Shown: positions 34,800 through 46,149, counted from the stretch's first letter. The stretch is DNA of 64,000 bases from Oikopleura dioica (GCA_907165135.1 OU015566.1:7052157-7116156); one strand, 5' to 3'. The notes: generated by a model not told the origin, from the sequence alone. Program-made: numbers and translations.

Positions 34800-37700
34800 A
34801 TGTTTTCCCGTCATGCTCGGGCGGTGGGACCCGATCCTTCTGCGGCCAACACGACCTCGACGACTCTTCTCACCTCCATGACTTCTACATCTTCGCCTCC
34901 ATCGCCTGCTGAAGAACCTCCTCCAGGAAAAGAGCATCTTTGACCCAATAGTGGAGTTTTCAATGATAAGAGAAGGATTTCATGCAATCGAAAAAATTCA
35001 ACCATGAAGTAGATAAGTATGTAAGGATAAGGACCATCTAGGTTAGCAATCTCGATACAGCTGGTGATAAGAGACATAACTTCGGTATAAAAAGAGCCTG
35101 TGTTCGTTTTTTTACCAGAATTAAGTAACAAGATTTTTAAATGAAACAAATAATCAAACGATAGAAAGATATTTAATTTTTTGAAAATCTGAAGAAAATG
35201 CTCATTGAAATGAATCATTATCATCTTTTAGTCCAACTGGAATGCCGACAGAATTTAAATTATGAATAAAGTCAAACTTGGCATAACTTTCTTACCACTT
35301 TCTTTTAAAAGCTCTGAAAAGGTCTTCCTCATCTTGTTGCGGACGTCGGTAGATCGATTTTCAAAGTTGGAGAATCATCAGCAAAAGTGGCTTCCCGCAT
35401 AGGAACCGGCTCAATAAGCTACTATTAGATTAACAAAAGTCAGATAATGTTTCTGGTTTCAGACCGTTTGCCAACACCTGTCGAGCCAATTTGAAGATGA
35501 CGATTTGTTCATTTTCGCTTCTGAAAATGGAGTTTCAATGCCCAAATGGGTCTTTAGCGGTCTGGCGGCGGTCACCTCGCTGGTCATCTTTAGGTCAGTT
35601 CAATCCACATTTGTCCAGTCAATAAATCTCGCCAGCGACAAATCGACAAATCCGATTATTATTTTCTTACTCCCGCATATTTCCAAATCGAATAATCAAA
35701 ACACGCTCATCCGATTAATCAAATTTGCATTTGCATTTTTCTTTTCAGACGATTTTTATTAACTAGGGTTAAAAATAATCTTGAAAATGATCAACCCCTA
35801 ATTATGTCGACCTCTTAGCCTTAGGGTCCAAAATCCGTTAAAATAAGGACCTTTTTAAACAATAAAAAGTCCGTTAAAACGAGTTTTCTTCAAGAAATTC
35901 GCTCGATAAAATGGGTGCCCCTTATTTTCTTAATAATCATCAAGAAAAATTCAGTTTTCTGCTTTGTATCTGCAAGAAATGCTGCTGCAAGAAAGAAAAG
36001 GAAAAAGAAAAGAAGGGTCTCAAAAATGGCAAGGGACCAGAGAAGGGCTCAGCCACTCTTCAGAAGATTCAGCCGGATATGAACGAATTAAATGTAAGCC
36101 TAACAACGTGTGTTCTTAATTCTGTTTGAGAACTTATGCGCCAACGAGCGAGCTAATTAGATATTCGTTCTCTTTTTCTAAGTTCATTTTGTTTTTGATT
36201 TGGGGTGTTTTAGAAACTTGGGAAGAAAGAAAAGAAACTTGGCAAGCTTCAGTACTCGCTCGACTATGACTTCCAGAATAATACTGTAAGAATCAAAATT
36301 TTATCGACGATTATAATAGGAACCCACAAAAAATTTCGACAAATTTTGCGAGGAAATTTTCTACCAATCAGAAGTTTTGATTAGGCTAACTGGCCAATCA
36401 GCAGCCGAGAAGCCGCCCACGCAAAATTTGTCGAAATTTTTGTCGGCTCCTGAAGCCACCCCGTTAATGGGACTCCCAATTTTAGTACCACACCCCCTAG
36501 TCAAACCCTAACCCTAACCCCCCATAGTCACACCCTTAATCAAAACCTTGTCTTTCTAGCTCTCAGTGAAGGTTCTTCAAGCTTCAGAACTTCCAGCCAT
36601 GGACTTAGGGCCGTTCCGTGATGCATTAATAGTAATTCAATAAGACAAGATTCTGACTGTAATAAGTGGCGATAAAGTGACGTGGCTCGATCAGAGGCGT
36701 AAAAATTGAAATAATCCTGCTCCCCCTGGTTGGACGGTAATGAGCTTTTAATTTGCATAAAGAGGGAGAGCAGATTAGCATTTTGTTCAAATTAGTGATA
36801 AAAGCTTTTGTCTCTTACCAGTTAGCTTCCGCCAGGGAAGCGATTTGCGGATGTTAACTTCCATCTTAAAAATCGAAATCGAAATTACTTGTGGCTCATT
36901 TTAAATAATTTTGCATCACGGGACTAAGGCGGAACTTCCGACCCTTATGTGAAAGTTATTCTTCTGGAACGGGGATTTTCAAGACATAAGGGACCTAGGA
37001 TCGAGTCTTGATTTTAATACGTTTTTGAAAACCTTAATTCTTGAAAATAAAAAATCTTTATATATTTTAAAAGAATCAATTTTTCTGAAGATTATAATTC
37101 ACTATCTACAATTACTACAGCACTGAGGCACGTACAGGAGGATTCAAACGGTTGATTCATTTCCTCGAATTAAGGTGTTCCGTTATTTCAGTTGTTAAAA
37201 GCCAAGGAAACAGGTTTTCCTGAATGCTTCCGTGACGCAACAAAGCGCGAAATCCCCCGCTAAAGCCCGACAGAAAGAAAAAATTCGAAACGAAGGTTCA
37301 AAAGAAGACCCTAAATCCAGGAACGTGATACCCTCTTCGCTCCCTTTTTTAAGGAGGTCGCTAATTACAGGAGTTTATCAATGATTGAGTGTTTAATGAA
37401 ACATTTACGTTCACTGTTCCATACGCCGAGATCGGTGGAAAAACGCTTGTCCTCGCTGCATACGATTTCGACAGGTTTTCAGTAAGCCCTTTTTTTGTTC
37501 GAGAAGAGTGAAGCTTATGCCGCGCAGAAGTGTCTTTTTGCTTAACACTTTGTTCAAGAAACACGATGTCATTGGAGAGGTTCGAGTGCCGATGAACTCT
37601 GTTGACTTGGGTCAGGTGGTCGAGGAGTGGAAGGAGCTTCAAGCTGGAGGAAATGATGGTGAGTTAAGGTTACCCTGGGGTTAGGGTTAGGAAAAAGGGC

Positions 37701-40632
37701 TGGAAAAATGGGGGTGGCGTCAGGAACCGACAAATTTTGCGTGGGCGGCTGCCCGACTGCTGATTGGGCGGATAGCCGAATCCGGGCTTCTTATTCGTCG
37801 AAAATTTCCACGCAAAATTTGTCGAATTTTCTGTCGGTTCCAGAAATCTCCCCGAAAAATGTCGGGTAGGTTAGGGTTAGTATTAGGAGGTTTCTTCGGG
37901 ATTCTTACTGGCTGATTGAAAAAAAATGACTCTGATTGGCTACGAGGTCTGCTAAGTCCTCAAGAGCTTTTGGAATTTAGGCTTTATGGTTATCAGGGCC
38001 CCTAAATTGTCCTTTTATGGGTATTCTTATTAAAAATCTTGCCTTCAATATTATTTTAGGCTGTTTAACTAACCCTGTTATACAGATGTTGCTTTGAACT
38101 AGATTCTAGAGCACACAGATTATAAATTGTAAGCAAGATGATTTTCATCGTTCTTTCGTTATGGATTCAAATTTATTCTAAATGCGATGAGAGTGGAACA
38201 CGAAAAGGGAAACATTCAAACAAAGTTGTTGTTTGTTTTGAAAATTGAAACTGATAATTGATAATTGAAACGTTTCCGAACGTGTTTCTCGCCAGATAAG
38301 TCGAATTAATTGAAAGAATTCGTTTAGGATCTTCATTACGAAATTTTAAATACGCCATTATTTTTTCTGTTTGTTTGAGATTAAGGGCGTATTCTTCGAT
38401 AGAAACAGCAGTTGCGCGTGTACAAAATAATTAGATTTCGTGGCGTTTTTTCACGGATAAAATGTCAAATCGCCTTAATCTCATCCAACTGGGTCTAAAA
38501 CAAGAATCGTAACACGCTATGAAATAAGGGATTTATGTGGCTTCAGAGAAAGCAGAGCCTGCTCTCACGTGACATTATTCAGATAACGATAAACCCGGCG
38601 ACATCTGCTTCAGCCTCCGCTACGTCCCTACTGCCGGAAAATTGACTATTGTTATTTTGGAAGCCAAGAGTGAGGGTTGTTAATCATTAAATGTATAGTT
38701 TTGCCAAAAAATTATTTGAGTGCTTCCAAGTCTGTAAAATCAACATGACCTTTTTTAGTTTTTCGAAGATTTCGGTAGATAGAATTTAGATAAGCACATC
38801 ATATGAATCATGTGATATGATAAAAATCTTGCAGCTGTTTTTTACAGCTTGCCAACTAACAGCTGGCCTCAAATTTTTCGATTTAAAGAACTCGGAGAAA
38901 CCTGAGAGCTGAGAAAATATATTTTTCTTATTTTATAAGATGGAGCAAGATTTTGTGAGACTGTGTATCCTAGGTATTCAATGAAGATTAATAAAATTAT
39001 ATTATAAACAAAATGCCTAGTGAAAAATTATATATTCATTTTTTGTTGGGTCCTGTAAACATCCTCATAATCGCACATCAAATTTTCATACAATTTAATC
39101 ATACATACCAATTAGGTCTTCACGAAATTGAGCAAGTTTCAAAACTCAGAACAACAAATTTTCGCCGTTAGAACTCATTTTAATTTCGCCAACGGGCGCG
39201 AATTCAGGTTTTCGGACCCTCAATTTGAGAATTTGAAGAAAATGGACGTCGGCGGCTTGTCGGACCCTTACGTCAAGATCACCGTCTACTCTTCTGACAA
39301 CAAACGACTGAAAAAGAAGAAGACAACCGTCAAGGTCGGCTTTCGGAAGTGATTATTTATTGAAGCTCCTCTCTATTTTCGACTATTGAAAGTTAAAGTG
39401 AATTTTGCTTGAATTTGGGAGAGAGGAGCAACGTGGGCTCCTCTTGAATACAAAAATACGATGTATTCCGTGACTATCACGTGAACTCGGGTCGCAGCTG
39501 ACTTCAAATGAAAAAAAACTCTTGAGTAAAGCAATAACCTTGGTTGAAAATGGAACCGGGTGGAATAAGAACTTATGGATTCTCTTCCGATTTGAGGGGT
39601 TAAGGGGATGAGGGAGGATATCGTGAGCTCGATATTCTAGTTATCTTTGCTTCGATTTAGGGAAGTGACACCCATATTTTACAATTTTGCTTTTTACAGA
39701 AAAGAAAAAAAAGGAAAAAGCTCTTAACTTCATTTTGAAGTAAGGGTATCACCGTATAAACCCTGAAAAGCGATACCTTCAATAAGGGTGTCGCAGTCAA
39801 ATTTGAAATTTATTATGACCTTTAGATACCCCTAATCATCTTATTTTTCGAAAGCCTTTTTCTCAGAAAAACACGCTGAACCCTTACTTCAACGAAAGCT
39901 TCTCCTTCGAGATTCCTTTTGAACAAATTCAGGAGCGTGGTCTAATTTCACCACTCTTTGTAAAAATTTTGCGACGAGCTGGTCGAAATTCGAGGAAGCG
40001 GAAATGCGAGCGGGCCCACAAGACGTGCCTTTAAAACCATAATGTTAGAAGACGCACTTCGTAAATTTTCATGCGTTACGTTTTTAGTGTTCATGGGAAC
40101 GTACTACTAGAAAGTTTTTGAGACGAAAAATCGTTGATTTTTTTTCCGATTTAGAGGAACTTCTAAAAATGAATAAGAAAATTGTCAATTTTTAGTTTGG
40201 CTCGGCAACCTGTGTGTAAACCTGAGTCAGGGTCATCAGAGGTCGTTCAGAACCCTGAGTCAGGTTTCTGCACAGGTTCTTGCGCTCATAAAATACGAAA
40301 ATCTTGACCACGTGACCTCAGAAAGTCTCAGTTACCATAACAGTAAACGACTACGACCGAATGGGCAAAAACGAAGCGATCGGTAAGCTGACTCTTGGAT
40401 GCCACGCTTCCGGTTCAGGCACCGGTTGAATTTGCCATTCTTTGTATAATAATTCATTTCTTCTCGGTAAGCAAATATCGTGAGCGCGCTGAGCAGGATC
40501 AACCCTATTCACGAAAAATAAGGGTAGATAGAAATTCAACGGCGAAAAGAATTGAGACATTGGAGCGACATGCTTGCTTCGCCGAGGAGGCCGATTGCTC
40601 AGTGGCATACGCTTATGCAAGGAGAAGACTGA
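34800..40632 (+). CDS. SYT: synaptotagmin (Syt1/2-like) Ca2+ sensor of exocytosis
   Basis: Fourteen exons: 34800-34931, 35463-35593, 35955-36093, 36214-36285, 36560-36608, 36929-36966, 37266-37320, 37390-37481, 37559-37658, 38583-38669, 39230-39334, 39867-39932, 40322-40424 and 40550-40632. Order: short luminal tail with an N-glycosylation site, one membrane helix ([15 protein letters not shown]), a Cys-rich palmitoylation cluster ([10 protein letters not shown]), a Lys-rich linker, C2A ([25 protein letters not shown]) and C2B ([22 protein letters not shown] polybasic patch, WHTL end). The Ca2+-binding Asp residues are largely present; the last C2B loop has Glu (MGKNE). It acts on synaptic vesicles, binding Ca2+, phospholipid and SNAREs. 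Five introns lack GT: GA at 34932 (tentative), 36967, 37321 and 39933, GG at 36609. Intron 10 is GT-GA or AG-AG. Confidence 0.93.
36312..36480. repeat. inverted-repeat element, copy A, in synaptotagmin intron
   Basis: The arms TTTCGACAAATTTTGCG and CGCAAAATTTGTCGAAA enclose a core containing CCAATCAGCAG. A CCCTAA-type telomere-like run follows at about 36503. A second copy lies inverted at 37705-37860 in a later intron of the same gene. Confidence 0.75.
37705..37860. repeat. inverted-repeat element, copy B, in synaptotagmin intron
   Basis: Reverse-complement relative of the element at 36312-36480, with arms CCGACAAATTTTGCGTGG and CCACGCAAAATTTGTCG and the core CTGCTGATTGGGCGG. It is flanked by TTAGGG-like runs at about 37676 and 37866. 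Confidence 0.75.
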
Positions 40633-40754
40633 AGCTGATTTTTGTCTTGCAATAAAATTATTAAAATAACAATGAAATGAATGTTTTATCAGTTTATTGA
40701 GTGCAGTGAGATCTCATATTTCTCGTGAAAGGATAGAAGAAAAACAATCAATTT

Positions 40755-40979
40755 CTAGCTACCAGTAGAGGCATAATCACAAAAAAGGTCGTCATAGCTT
40801 GGCAGTATGTCAATGCCTGCGCTTCTATTGCTTGATAATGATGTTCCTCTGTTTCGAGTTTCAGCATTTTCTGAAGTGTTGTTTACCTTGCGATGTTTCT
40901 TTGCGATGAAAGCACAGCAAAAAATTATGCTCCCGAATGCAACGAAAAGTATAATAGCGATTATGAATTCCGAATTCAT
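40755..40979 (-). CDS. small one-pass membrane protein, PPxY-family paralogue 1 (degenerate motif; 74 aa)
   Basis: Single exon, ATG 40979, stop 40755-40757. A short N-terminus leads into one hydrophobic helix (FIIAIILFVAFGSIIFCCAF), a KKHRK stop-transfer, a polar S/N-rich tail and the C-terminal motif ILPSYDDLF. Compared with its three neighbours the PPxY is changed to LPSY, which should weaken WW-domain binding. It is the first of four tandem paralogues downstream of and antisense to synaptotagmin. The predicted topology is N-out, cytoplasmic tail. Function unknown. Confidence 0.6.
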   Translation of the reverse strand: MNSEFIIAIILFVAFGSIIFCCAFIAKKHRKVNNTSENAETRNRGTSLSSNRSAGIDILPSYDDLFCDYASTGS

Positions 40980-41217
40980 TTTTCAGAATAAATTTTCGTG
41001 TGGAAGGCTTCAATGATGAGGCGAATGGGTGTGCAAATGTCATTTGTATTTATTTTTATTCAGCAAAAGCTTGTCGAGTAGAGCGATGAACTCTTAATCA
41101 TCATCTAAAGAAAATATTTTACAGTTTGAAAAAGTGAAGTAAGGGACACATTTCTTCACTTTTCAGGTCAAATAACAGGAAACAGCTTAAGTGTTAGAAA
41201 AGACGGTTTGTCAGTTT

Positions 41218-41469
41218 TCAGTTCGAAAAAAGCTCGTCGTAACTTGGTGGCAGGTCAATATCGACTTTTGTATTTCGGTTTTCATCGTCTTCATAATTCG
41301 GATTGACTTGAATTGCGGTTTCTCTATTTGGAGTTTCCCTGTTTTCTGACGTGTTCCCTCTTTCTGGGCAGATTTTTCTTTTCCTGAAGATGCAGAAAAA
41401 AGTTCCAATGATGATACCCGCGAAAAATAAGCCGACAATAATATATTGAGAGATTCCTAAAGCTGCCAT
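41218..41469 (-). CDS. small one-pass membrane protein with PPxY motif, paralogue 2 (83 aa)
   Basis: Start chosen at 41469 (MAALGISQY...), not the longer upstream frame, because this start aligns with the paralogues and is preceded by the same TTATTCTGAAAATG context. One helix (YIIVGLFFAGIIIGTFFCIF), a basic FRKRK border, a polar tail with NPNYEDDEN and a C-terminal DIDLPPSYDELF. PPSY is a class I WW-domain ligand, as used by NEDD4-family adaptors, so an adaptor or trafficking role is an inference from the motif. Confidence 0.72.
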   Translation of the reverse strand: MAALGISQYIIVGLFFAGIIIGTFFCIFRKRKICPERGNTSENRETPNRETAIQVNPNYEDDENRNTKVDIDLPPSYDELFSN

Positions 41470-41689
41470 TTTCAGAATAACTATTATGCGGAAGGATTTA
41501 TTCATGACAAAAATTGATGTGCAAATGCCAAGAAAATTTTTTACTTCTGAAATAGAACTGTAGTTCATCACGATCATTTCGCCTGATGTTAACATCATTT
41601 TACTTTTGGCATTTTGATTCAACCCTTGTTTTGTTTCTTTTATTTCAAAAACAGTACTACCAGGTAGGGTGGGTCACTTTTCAAACAAT

Positions 41690-41990
41690 TTTTCTGTACG
41701 CTCTATTTTTTGGGCTTATCTGATAGAGCTCGTTGCGCTGATCATTTTGAGCCCTCAAGTTGCTCAGTACACTTCCGGGAAAGTACTTTTTTGGGCTCTA
41801 GAAAATCTGAAAAATCGAAAAATTCGGTTTTTCATAAATACTCTGTACACTCGACTTTTTGGGCTCATTTGATAGAGCTCGTTGCGCTGATAATTTTAAG
41901 CACTCTTGTACCTCGGTACTGTTCCGGGAAAGTACTTTTTTGGGCTCTAGAAAACTTCAAAAATCGAAAAATCCGGTTTTTTTCGTTTCA
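41690..41990. repeat. tandem duplication of a ~150-bp unit
   Basis: Two direct copies (about 41690-41838 and 41840-41990) share GATAGAGCTCGTTGCGCTGA, CCGGGAAAGTACTTTTTTGG and GGGCTCTAGAAAA. They lie between paralogues 2 and 3 of the PPxY family. The plus-strand frames running through both look repetitive, not coding. Confidence 0.8.
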
Positions 41991-42117
41991 TTCTGAATTC
42001 CCAAAAACTTAAGTGAGAAAATAAATAATATATTACTAAAATGAACAGATGAAATGATGAAAAAGCAAATGTAAAGGAAATAAAAAGTTAAAAGCAAAAA
42101 ATAATAAATACCAGGTC

Positions 42118-42381
42118 CTAGCTGGGATAAAGCTCTTCGTAACTTGGCGGCAAATCAACATCAATTTTTTCATGATGATTTTCATAGTCTTCGTAATTTG
42201 AAGAAACCTCTATCGATATTTCTCCATTCTCTGCTGTTTCTGTACTCGAATCAGCAATTTGGCTTTCTGTCTCTGATGAACCGACTTGTGTTTTCTTGAA
42301 AATGCAAAAATAAGTCCCGATGATAAAAAGTGCGAAAAAAGTGACGGCGATTATTATTGAAATTTCAGCAGTTGATGCCAT
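42118..42381 (-). CDS. small one-pass membrane protein with PPxY motif, paralogue 3 (87 aa)
   Basis: Single exon, ATG 42381, stop 42118-42120. The helix (ISIIIAVTFFALFIIGTYFC) is followed by FKKTQ, an acidic S/T/E-rich tail containing SNYEDYEN, and the end VDLPPSYEELYPS. It aligns with paralogue 2 across its full length, including the CIF border, the NYED segment and the PPSY end. The tail is shared more strongly than the linker, so the C-terminal motif is the conserved functional part. Confidence 0.72.
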   Translation of the reverse strand: MASTAEISIIIAVTFFALFIIGTYFCIFKKTQVGSSETESQIADSSTETAENGEISIEVSSNYEDYENHHEKIDVDLPPSYEELYPS

Positions 42382-42552
42382 TTTTATCTGAATAATTTGG
42401 ATGCACAGAGATTTTTACAATTAGTCAAAGTGTTGTTCAAATACAGTGATGGAAAGTCTGTTTGCATTCTCATTACTTCTTCCAGAACAAAGAAGACTTT
42501 GTCATATTCTTTCCTAGCGAAAAATTACTCCGTCAATCGAATTTCTTGTGGT

Positions 42553-42822
42553 TCATTTTGTAAAGAGTTCTTCGTAAGATGGCGGCAAATCGACCTCTAT
42601 TCTGACATCAATGTTGTTTTCTTCTGATTCAGTTTGATGTTGCTCGGAAACAGTTAATTCCCCGTCTCTGTTTTCCAGTCCTTGGTCAATATCTCTAGGT
42701 GCGATTTCCGCCCGACTCTTCTGTCGATATGAGTTAAACCAGCGTTTACAAAGAATCAGAGCAATTAAGAATAAGTACAGCGCAAAAAAGACCAGAAAAA
42801 TTTGCACCCCTGATAACCCCAT
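42553..42822 (-). CDS. small one-pass membrane protein with PPxY motif, paralogue 4 (89 aa)
   Basis: Single exon, ATG 42822, stop 42553-42555. The helix (FLVFFALYLFLIALILC) ends in KRW, followed by a polar tail and IEVDLPPSYEELF near the C-terminus. The helix and linker have diverged from paralogues 2 and 3, but the final nine residues are nearly identical. CTGAAAATG at the start codon is shared with paralogue 2. Confidence 0.7.
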   Translation of the reverse strand: MGLSGVQIFLVFFALYLFLIALILCKRWFNSYRQKSRAEIAPRDIDQGLENRDGELTVSEQHQTESEENNIDVRIEVDLPPSYEELFTK

Positions 42823-43698
42823 TTTCAGTTCTCTCAGTTAAAATCGTCAATTTTTATATGGAAGTTCTGGTTTTTCAAACGAAAATAAACAATGTTTATT
42901 TTGTTTGTTTTGTTCATAAAAATCATTTTCAAACTGCATGATCGCAGGAGGAGCTACTTTTTTCAATTGAAAGATGATGGTTGTGGAAAGAAATCTTCGA
43001 AATCAGCTGTTTGATTTTCTGAAAAATCGATGCAACGTTACCGGTTAGATGAGGTTCACCGCAAACACCTTGGGTTGTATTTGCTCTCGCTAAACGCGTT
43101 TTTCGCGCTCTTTTCAACTTCAAACATTATCCAACTTATTAAATATCCAACTTATTCATTTTCGCTGAACGCAATTATAACACCTTATCTTCTTGTTTTC
43201 TTCGTCTTGCCAGACAAAAACAAAAACATGTGTTTCAATCAATTTTTCAACGAAGAAACATCTAAAAAGTCCGAGCAAACAACAACACGTTTCTAAATAA
43301 TAGCAAAACAGCTTTATCGTAATAATCTTTTGTCTCTCTTTTGATTTTGAGCAATTGGTCAATCCGGGATAAGTATAATTCCGGATCTGATAAGCAGCCG
43401 GAAAGTGACCTCAGCAGGAGACCTTCTATCGCTGTCTTATCAGCTGAGTTCTTATCGACGCGAGATTTGGACTACGCCTCGGATTGGCCATAACACAGCA
43501 GAAATTTGATTATCGATAATATTTATTCCTTCTTAGGCAAATCATAAAAAGGATTTATTCTACTTATTTCAATGCCAGAAATTATTATTTTCTTCTGATA
43601 ACAATAAAGTTATTCAAGAATTAAATGCTCATAAATAACAGTGAGAACTCTCAATTTAATTGAAAATACACAGAAAATAAGACTTATCGATGTTTTGT
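42823..43698. other. intergenic, no gene assigned
   Basis: Two frames (plus 43030-43296, minus 42929-43123) overlap but lack splice or signal context. The region should contain the upstream control sequence of the PPxY cluster. Confidence 0.4.
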
Positions 43699-45401
43699 TT
43701 ATAAAAATCCGATATCTCCAGCATCTACTGTATAGCAGAAATCATCACATGGATCGGAGCACTGAGAGGGCAACGATACAAATAGGGTTGGTTTGGGACA
43801 TGGTCCAGCATGATAATTGATAATTGCAGTCGATAAAATTGAGTTGCCATCCCATTTCATTGATTCAACTGCGTTAAGCTCGCTTGAAATTTCGTCAAAT
43901 ATAAAGTAAGTAGAAAATTGATTTAAAACCTCATATATCCGTTTGCGATTATTATATTCGCATCATTATATATCATGGACGCCAACTTATAATCCTAAAA
44001 AACCAATCGGATGCAAATTAAGCCTTAATTACTAACCGAATGAAGTATCCCGACAATTGACCAAATTCCTTCTCGTCCAAAATAAACGTTTCTATTGTAA
44101 ATATAACCTACATTCACTTCTTCGCCTAAGAGACCACCAGCAAGGATGATTCCATTTCTAACTGAAACACAGCTATGCTGTTCGATTTTTTTCGGAAAAG
44201 GGGCAACCTCGCTCCAATCACTAAAATTTTTCTTTCTCAAATACGGAGAGATATTTATTGAAGCTAAATAATTGATACTTGCCCATCGAACAGTATTTCT
44301 GTTTGTGGTCCTGAAACGCCAGCGATAATAGTTGCTTTATCGTCATAAGCCGCCATGCAGGCTCCGTTATGATAAAAAATTGTACTTGATATTTGACTTG
44401 TACTTTCACCGTTAAAAACTTCACAATTCATAACTCTATAGCCGTCTGAACAAAGAATAATTTCGTTTGAAAATGGCATCTCAACAAGGGAATCCCCTTC
44501 CGCGTAGAAATCATTGACAAGACGCGAACTTATTCTTTCGATGGAGCATTCATTCAATTTTCCAATCTGTGATTATAATTTTATGTAAAGCAAAAATATG
44601 AGTTACTTACCGCGCGAGCGTCCCATCCTCCGCCAAAGAAAAACATTTGACCATTTAGAAGTGAGTGTCCTGAATTGAAGAAAATAAAAAGATGAGGCTC
44701 ATATTTTGATATTTCTGATTGAAAGTATCTGTCGCCCTAGAATCATTCATGAAAATGTCGAAGAAAAAACGATGTACCGCTAAAGTGCCAGAAGGAGTTA
44801 TAGCATAACTGAAGCTTGGGTCACCTTGACACATTATAGTGATTTCTTTCTCGCAAGCGTACCCATCGGTGCAAGGACATCCCTCTGCACATCTCTCCAT
44901 ACAGGGACATTTATCGGTCGAAACAGAATATTTCCAAGAACAATCATCGTGGCATGATTTTTCAATACTGCAATTTTTAACGCATGAGTCGAAAATGGAA
45001 CTTGCTTCCGAAATACATTGTTCGTAACTTATTCTGTTTGTCTCTAATTCCATACAGCTTTTGCAAATGTCATTCGGACAATTTTCACATCCATCAGGGC
45101 ATTTGATAAAACAAGGGCACGAGTCAGTACAGTCTGGAAAAAATAAGCTTTCTGATATAAAAATCAATCGAACAAACCTACAAACTCCCGAAGACATGAG
45201 TGCTCACAATTTGTAGAATCACAAGCTTCATGGCAGCTTTTGAACTCATCCTGACAATTTTTATCGCATTTCTCTGCAAGTTCTTTATCTTCATCCCTTC
45301 AAAAAATATTAACAGACGTAAGTAAAGAAAATTATAAACGAGCAATCGGGGTTTATTTGCGCCCAGGCACCAATGATGAGAAAAAATAGTAATTTTTTCA
45401 T
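43699..45401 (-). CDS. secreted Cys-rich plus kelch-like protein
   Basis: Minus-strand gene with about eight exons, including 45340-45401 (signal peptide MKKLLFFLIIGAWAQ), 45178-45296, a long exon from 45133 to about 44730, a short one near 44620-44675, about 44280-44575, then about 44034-44219, 43933-43999 and 43699-43891. The N-terminal part has repeated Cys motifs (CPCFIKCPDGCENC, CPCMERCAEGCPC). The C-terminal part has kelch-type strands (GQMFFFGGGWDARA, GACMAAYDDKATIIAG, HSCVSVRNGIILAGG), then a Cys-containing tail ending DAGDIGFL. Probably an extracellular matrix, house or cuticle component. The donor after the long Cys-rich exon is not GT in phase, so that border is uncertain. Confidence 0.78.
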
Positions 45402-45927
45402 TTTCTCTCTTTAAAAGCTTTTTTGAGCTCGTTTCCTACAAACATTCGCAAATGTCAAACGCATACCGAATATTTGAAATTTGTTCTTGTCAAGTAACGT
45501 TACTCAAGTTAGAACTTGTCAGATCCGTGCGATTGTACATGAGCCGGATAGTAAATCATCCGAATCTGGGAAGAAGCGGAAGAGCTTCCACGTGAGGCAA
45601 GGAAACACTTTTGTTTGATTACATAATAGCTCGATAGCTTGGTTGCAAATCGGAACTCAGCATTCTTGAGTTCTTAAAAAATTAACCTCAGCTTTTCATT
45701 TCTTCTCAGAAAAATCCGATCCACGACCAAAAAACTGATCAAAGGCGGCACTTGATTATCTCATTCATGTTTTTCCAGCTGAATAAATTTGGCTCCAAAA
45801 AGATCCATTATGAAAAGAAAAACTTTTTACGTCACATGTTTTGGTCGTAAAAATCCCTCGCCGCGGCGCGTATCTTCCGTATTATTTTTACAATTTTCGC
45901 GTTGAGTGATTTCAAAACTAATTTGAA

Positions 45928-46149
45928 ATGAGTTTTCTAAAGACTTTTCTCGTCAGGGGTGCAATTCTCGTAGTTTTTGGCTATGTTTGCAGGTGTACTT
46001 TTGAGAACGTCCTGATGATCCGGAGCTTTTTTCGAGAAGAGCTTTTACTGAGAAAGGACTTGTTCCAAGAAGCGATCAAAATGGAGAGGAAAATGGAAAT
46101 GCTGGATCCAGGTACTCTTTTTCTTCGGCAAATAGAGAATTTTCTGTGA
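45928..46149 (+). CDS. small membrane protein ORF (73 aa, or first exon)
   Basis: ATG 45928 opens MSFLKTFLVRGAILVVFGYV, one hydrophobic segment, followed by a charged, helix-prone tail (FQEAIKMERKMEMLD). The frame stops at 46147-46149, but a GT donor after LDP (about 46110) could instead splice onward. Size and layout resemble small mitochondrial inner-membrane assembly proteins, though I cannot name a family. A CpG-rich stretch about 60 bp upstream could be its promoter. Confidence 0.45.
   Translation: MSFLKTFLVRGAILVVFGYVCRCTFENVLMIRSFFREELLLRKDLFQEAIKMERKMEMLDPGTLFLRQIENFL

Noticed and set aside
35505-35762. Separate membrane-protein gene
   Set aside because: It is the transmembrane exon of synaptotagmin read through into its intron; the next exon supplies the Cys cluster in phase.
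37371-37389. The acceptor TTACAG at about 37370 as the start of the synaptotagmin exon
   Set aside because: It inserts residues and breaks the phase; the acceptor at 37389 joined to the GA donor at 37321 restores the conserved NPVFNE sequence of C2A.
41669-42012. Plus-strand ORFs at 41.7-42.0 kb
   Set aside because: They run through the tandem 150-bp duplication and repeat the same residues; no gene context.
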